Shown piece after piece: positions 5,230 through 8,262 of a stretch of 8,262 nucleotides of DNA (position 1 is its first letter; each line of letters begins with the position of its first letter). The stretch spans positions 1 to 8,262 of the forward strand of contig CAYWGR010000217.1 of NCBI GenBank assembly GCA_964458015.1, read 5' to 3'. The stretch comes from CAYWGR01 sp964458015 (GTDB lineage Bacteria > Planctomycetota > Planctomycetia > Pirellulales > Thermoguttaceae). Below the pieces are notes generated by a model, which was not told the origin of the DNA, did not search any database, and saw only the letters and a program-made list of their open reading frames with translations. Both the position numbers and the translations under genes were made by a program.

Positions 5230-6161
5230 GCAATCTGCTTGTAGTAGTCGATCGAACGCTTGAGACCTTCCTCGAAATCCACTTGCGGCTCGTAGTTGAG
5301 CAACCGTCGGGCAAGTGAGATGTCGGCTTGGCTCTCGCGCACGTCGCCTTGCCTTGCAGGAGCGAATTTCGCCTTTACGTCTAATCCTAATTGGCGATTG
5401 AGCGCAGCCAACAGCATTAGAAGATCGATCGACCGGCCATCGGCCGCGTTGATTGTTCGCCCCGCGACGTTCGGGGCATCGGCAGCCAATAGATTGGCAT
5501 GAACCACATTGGCCACGAACGAAAAATCGCGTGACTGATGTCCGTCGCCGTAAATCACGGGCTGACGGCCCGCGAGCATTGCCGTGATGAACAAGGGGAT
5601 GACGGCCGAGTATTGACTGTTTGGATCTTGCCGAGGGCCAAATACGTTGAAATACCGGATGGCCACGGTTTCGAGCTGAAAACTGGACCAGAACGCTTGG
5701 CAATATAACTCGCCGGCTAATTTCGCGGCGGCATAAGGCGACAGCGGTGCAGGCAGATCGGTCTCGCGTTTGCTGCTGGTGGGCTGATTGCCGTAGGCGG
5801 CGCTGCTTGCGGCGTAAACCACGCGGCGCACGCCCGCTCGCCGGGCGGCGTCCAGGATTGTGACCACACCCGTGGCACATGCGGCATGGCTTGCCAGCGG
5901 CCGTTCCAAACTTGCCGGCACCGAGGCTAACGCTGCTTCGTGGAACACGCAATCCACACCTTTCACCGCTTGATCCACAACCGCGGCGTCGGTCACATCG
6001 CCTTGAATAAATTCGATCTTATCGCGGAACGAGGCCATATTCGCTTCAAAACCCGTCGATAGGTTATCGAGCACGCGAACTCGGTCGCCGCGTTGGACGA
6101 GCGTCTCGGCGATATGCGACCCAATAAATCCAGCTCCGCCGGTTACGAGAAATGTACGCAT
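5226..6161 (-). CDS. NAD-dependent sugar-nucleotide epimerase (GalE/WbpP-like extended SDR)
   Basis: This 311-residue cytosolic enzyme belongs to the extended short-chain dehydrogenase family. It has the nucleotide-binding GGAGFIGSH (8-16) and Asp31 at the end of the second strand (VRVLDN), which favours NAD over NADP. The active site is Ser119/Ser120 in AASSAAYG with Tyr143 and Lys147 in SPYAAAK. The middle and C-terminal stretches (RYFNVFGPRQDP at 169-180, VIYGDGHQSRDF at 202-213) resemble WbpP/TviC-type UDP-N-acetylhexosamine 4-epimerases more than plain GalE. It may therefore make precursors for surface polysaccharide. Other UDP-sugar epimerases or dehydratases cannot be excluded. The ATG is supported by AAGGA (6168-6172, 6-nt spacing). 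No other polysaccharide gene is adjacent. Its stop overlaps that of the convergent lipoprotein gene. Confidence 0.93.
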   Translation of the reverse strand: MRTFLVTGGAGFIGSHIAETLVQRGDRVRVLDNLSTGFEANMASFRDKIEFIQGDVTDAAVVDQAVKGVDCVFHEAALASVPASLERPLASHAACATGVVTILDAARRAGVRRVVYAASSAAYGNQPTSSKRETDLPAPLSPYAAAKLAGELYCQAFWSSFQLETVAIRYFNVFGPRQDPNSQYSAVIPLFITAMLAGRQPVIYGDGHQSRDFSFVANVVHANLLAADAPNVAGRTINAADGRSIDLLMLLAALNRQLGLDVKAKFAPARQGDVRESQADISLARRLLNYEPQVDFEEGLKRSIDYYKQIA

Positions 6162-6421
6162 GAAAAGTCCTTGGAAGTAATTCTGATGTCAGTGGAAATG
6201 GATTATTGGATGGATCGGCGGGCGCCAACTCGAAGAGCAGGCCGGCAAGCACGATCAATTTTTTCTATTCACGAAACCGTGCTGGAAACCAGTTTATTGA
6301 TGTCTAGGTTGCCAATGATCCGTTGTGTATGCGTTTTTTGCTGATTTTCCGGCCTCCCGTTGGTCGGCCTCGGCTCAATAACTGCCTGGAGATCAATAAC
6401 ATTTGGTAAATATAGCACTTT
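6162..6421. other. 260-bp intergenic region upstream of the epimerase
   Basis: No coding potential with family likeness was found here. The minus strand has a weak extended -10 (TGCTATATT at 6409-6417) right after the gspF stop, which would give the epimerase a long leader of roughly 240 nt. AGCACG (6248-6253) and CGTGCT (6278-6283) form a 6-bp inverted repeat around a 24-nt AT-rich loop. CGGCCTC occurs twice in direct orientation near 6349-6371. None of these is strong enough to call a terminator, riboswitch or operator. Confidence 0.4.
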
Positions 6422-7474
6422 TCAAAGCTTTCCGGCATCGTTAATCATGCCCAAATAAAAAGAAAAGAGTCGGAAAACCAGGGCGATGATGACTGCGGCG
6501 ACTACGGCCCAAACGAACCACCCGGCAATGGAGGTTAAAATGCCCATGGCCGCCCTGGCGCGTTCTTGATACTGCCGGGCCAGGGTGCCCATCGACTCGA
6601 CGACCCGGCCGCTTTGCTCGCCGACGGCCAAGGTGTCGAGAAATTCCTCGGGATATCCGCCGGCCAAGGAAAAGCATTCGTGGATCGAATTGCCGGCCGA
6701 GATGCCTGCCAGGATAATGGGAATCTGATCCATGAAAAACGCATTTTGCGTGCTTCGAAGGCTTAGCTGCAACGCCTGTCGAAGCTCCATGCCGGCGTTC
6801 ATCGTAACGTTCATCGACCAAGCCAATCGCGCAAGAGCCATCGTTTGCAGCGGTCGGCCGAGGCCAGGCAAGTGGAGAACGAAACGCTGGATCGGCTGCG
6901 TCCAGACCAGTCCGCGGCTTGCTGCTCGAATCATCAGCCAAACTGCCGTGGCGACTAGACTAACGAAAACCACATAAATCGCCAGTCCTTGATTGCCGAT
7001 CAGGCCGAAACCCAGCAAATCGAGATCCTTGCTGCGGGTCATTTCGCGCAGGATGCCCATGACCCATATCAAAAAACCGACGATGATCGTTGCCAAACAC
7101 AATTGCACCATTGGCCAGGCGATGGCTGCCAGAAAACTACGTCGCATTTCAAGCTGGTTCTGATAATGGTCGGCCAGTTGGGCCAAGACTTCGTCGAGAT
7201 GTCCCGTCTTTTCGCCCAGCTCGATCATTTCGAGAAAAAGCGGCGGGAAAAAATCGCCCGTGGTTCTAAAACCATCGGCCAGCGAACGGCCTTTATTGAT
7301 CGCCAAGCTAACGTCGGTCAAATGACGGCACAAATGACCGTGCGCCCGCTCGGCCTCGCGCGACCAAACGGTCCGCGCGTCGATGCCGGCTGAAAGCGCA
7401 GTGCTCAAACGCCGGCACAGGTCCGTAAGCGTTTTCGTGGGTATGCGGGGTGAAAACAGCGACACAGTACCCAA
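6422..7474 (-). CDS. Type II secretion / type IV pilus inner-membrane protein (GspF/PilC family)
   Basis: This 350-residue polytopic protein resembles the inner-membrane platform of type II secretion or type IV pilus machines, where it couples the assembly ATPase to the pseudopilus. It has two tandem T2SSF domains, at about 18-140 and 213-335. Each carries the family GE-[KQ]-[ST]-G motif (GEKTGHL at 87-93, GEQSGRV at 285-291). Hydrophobic segments lie near 116-140, 164-184 and 315-340. At 350 residues it is shorter than the usual 400, mainly because the N-terminal extension is nearly absent. The start is uncertain: TTG at 7474 overlaps a perfect TATAAT, and GTG at 7465 three codons later is the alternative. 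No GspE, GspG or other machine gene is beside it. purM lies 58 bp upstream on the same strand. Confidence 0.9.
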   Translation of the reverse strand: MGTVSLFSPRIPTKTLTDLCRRLSTALSAGIDARTVWSREAERAHGHLCRHLTDVSLAINKGRSLADGFRTTGDFFPPLFLEMIELGEKTGHLDEVLAQLADHYQNQLEMRRSFLAAIAWPMVQLCLATIIVGFLIWVMGILREMTRSKDLDLLGFGLIGNQGLAIYVVFVSLVATAVWLMIRAASRGLVWTQPIQRFVLHLPGLGRPLQTMALARLAWSMNVTMNAGMELRQALQLSLRSTQNAFFMDQIPIILAGISAGNSIHECFSLAGGYPEEFLDTLAVGEQSGRVVESMGTLARQYQERARAAMGILTSIAGWFVWAVVAAVIIALVFRLFSFYLGMINDAGKL

Positions 7475-7479
7475 TTATA
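7474..7479 (-). promoter_or_regulatory. Perfect -10 hexamer at the gspF-like gene start
   Basis: The minus strand reads TATAAT, matching the consensus at all six positions. It ends on the first base of the TTG codon at 7474 and lies 8 bp before the in-frame GTG at 7465. Transcription from it would begin near 7467, so TTG could not be used and the GTG would lie at the very 5' end. The -35 is poor: ACGACA at 19-bp spacing matches four of six. Confidence 0.42.
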
Positions 7480-7532
7480 CAACAGAAACGGCAAAATCTG
7501 TCGTCGTCGGGCATTCCTCGGGCCGCCGACGC

Positions 7533-8262
7533 TTACGCCTTGCCCCAAGCTACGCCATGTTCGCCCTTCTCGACGTGCCCGATCAACCAGCTTTTCATTC
7601 CGCAGCGGGCCATCTGGGTGCGAATACTTTCGGCATAAAACGGGGCAACGATCATCACCAAACCAAGCCCCATGTTGAACACCTGATCCATCTCGGCCTG
7701 ATCCACTTCGCCCAATCGCTGTAGCCAGGTAAACACTGGCGGAACCGGCCAAGTGCCCCGGTCGATCACGACGCGAATGCCTTGCGGCACGATGCGTTCC
7801 AGATTTTCATGCAGGCCGCCGCCGGTAATGTGGGCGATGCCATGCACCACGTTCTTCACGCGGTAGTAATTTAGTACGCTTCGCACCGGGCGCACATAGA
7901 TTTGCGTCGGTGTCAGCAATGCGTCGCCCACCGTTTCGCCAAGCTCTTCCACGTAATCGTTGACACTATGCCCGGCGATGTCGAAAGCGATTTTTCGGGC
8001 CAAGCTGTAGCCGTTCGAGTGTAAGCCGGTCGAGGCCACGCCAATGACCAAGTCATCGGGCTCGATGGCCCGGCCGTCGATCACGCGCTCTTTTTCAACC
8101 ACGCCGACGCAGAAACCGGCCAAATCGTAATCGCCGGGCGCGTATAGGTCGGGCAAGATGGCTGTCTCGCCGCCGAGCAAAGCACTGTCGGCGTCGATGC
8201 AGCCGGTTGTGATGCCATCGACGATTTGCTCCAACAGCCCGGGATCGTCCTTGGGCATGGCC
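7533..8262 (-). CDS. purM: Phosphoribosylformylglycinamidine cyclo-ligase (AIR synthetase), N terminus outside window
   Basis: PurM closes formylglycinamidine ribonucleotide to 5-aminoimidazole ribonucleotide using ATP, the fifth step of purine synthesis, in the cytosol. The visible 242 codons cover about the C-terminal 70 percent of a protein usually near 345 residues. The frame stays open to the right edge, and the apparent Met at 8258 is internal. Motifs are SALLGGETA (about 25-33 from that Met), DYDLAGFCVGVVEK (43-56), GLHSNGYSL (78-86), HITGGGLHENLERI (143-156) and FNMGLG (194-199), in the order expected for the PurM ATP-binding and C-terminal domains. GGETA is followed by ILPDLY rather than the common EMPGMY, a modest variation. 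The TAA is at 7533-7535. A 6-bp inverted repeat (7505-7510 with 7526-7531) follows but lacks a proper T run. Confidence 0.95.
   Translation of the reverse strand, partial: AMPKDDPGLLEQIVDGITTGCIDADSALLGGETAILPDLYAPGDYDLAGFCVGVVEKERVIDGRAIEPDDLVIGVASTGLHSNGYSLARKIAFDIAGHSVNDYVEELGETVGDALLTPTQIYVRPVRSVLNYYRVKNVVHGIAHITGGGLHENLERIVPQGIRVVIDRGTWPVPPVFTWLQRLGEVDQAEMDQVFNMGLGLVMIVAPFYAESIRTQMARCGMKSWLIGHVEKGEHGVAWGKA

Noticed and set aside
4786..5952. 388-codon minus-strand open frame
   Set aside because: It overlaps the lipoprotein and the epimerase in other frames. The product is Arg/Ser-rich with no recognisable motif, typical of a shadow frame in GC-rich DNA.
6162..6421. Riboswitch or small RNA upstream of the epimerase
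   Set aside because: No known aptamer core or consistent multi-stem fold was found; only a weak 6-bp inverted repeat and a short direct repeat are present.
7505..7531. Inverted repeat after purM as an intrinsic terminator
   Set aside because: The stem is 6 bp with a 15-nt loop, and the next T run (TTTT) is 9 nt beyond the stem; too weak to call.

Overview
The window is about 8.3 kb of moderately GC-rich bacterial DNA holding eight protein genes, seven complete and one cut by the right edge. No RNA gene, IS element or CRISPR array was seen. The gene set and protein style suggest a planctomycete, probably of the Pirellulales. The clues are a lipoprotein joining an EF-hand to a small beta-sandwich domain, a Pro/Ala/Ser-rich membrane-anchored LysM protein, genes without a clear Shine-Dalgarno site, and mixed gene orientation with few operons. 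This is an inference from style, not a marker-gene assignment.

Layout, left to right. Positions 1-40 are an almost pure C tract. A minus-strand gene (107-1429) encodes an anchored LysM/YkuD (L,D-transpeptidase-fold) protein. A 195-bp divergent gap separates it from archease (1625-2035, plus), which is followed by its partner, the RNA ligase RtcB (2197-3660, plus). A degenerate heptanucleotide tandem array (about 3664-3733) follows rtcB. Next come two plus-strand lipoprotein genes: a PEBP/YbhB-type protein (3795-4442) with a second, well-formed internal start, and an EF-hand plus beta-sandwich lipoprotein (4612-5229). The latter meets a minus-strand sugar-nucleotide epimerase gene (5226-6161) tail to tail with overlapping stop codons. 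Further minus-strand genes are a GspF/PilC-type inner-membrane protein (6422-7474) and purM (7533 to beyond the right edge).

Functional links. Archease and RtcB form the one clear functional pair: archease helps RtcB guanylation and turnover in tRNA ligation or RNA repair. A possible terminator and an extended -10 element between them suggest separate promoters. The LysM/YkuD protein, the two lipoproteins, the epimerase and the GspF protein all concern the cell envelope, but nothing shows that they form one system. purM is a housekeeping purine gene.

The most notable observations are these. (1) The YkuD protein keeps its catalytic-site His, but the expected nucleophilic Cys is Ala, and a Cys stands two residues later where the conserved Arg belongs. 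(2) A strict 7-nt-period array lies after rtcB and drifts through three sequence classes. (3) The PEBP gene appears built to give a lipoprotein and a cytosolic form from two starts. (4) archease and gspF have -10-like hexamers so close to their starts that leaderless mRNAs are plausible. I saw no convincing large undescribed multi-gene system.
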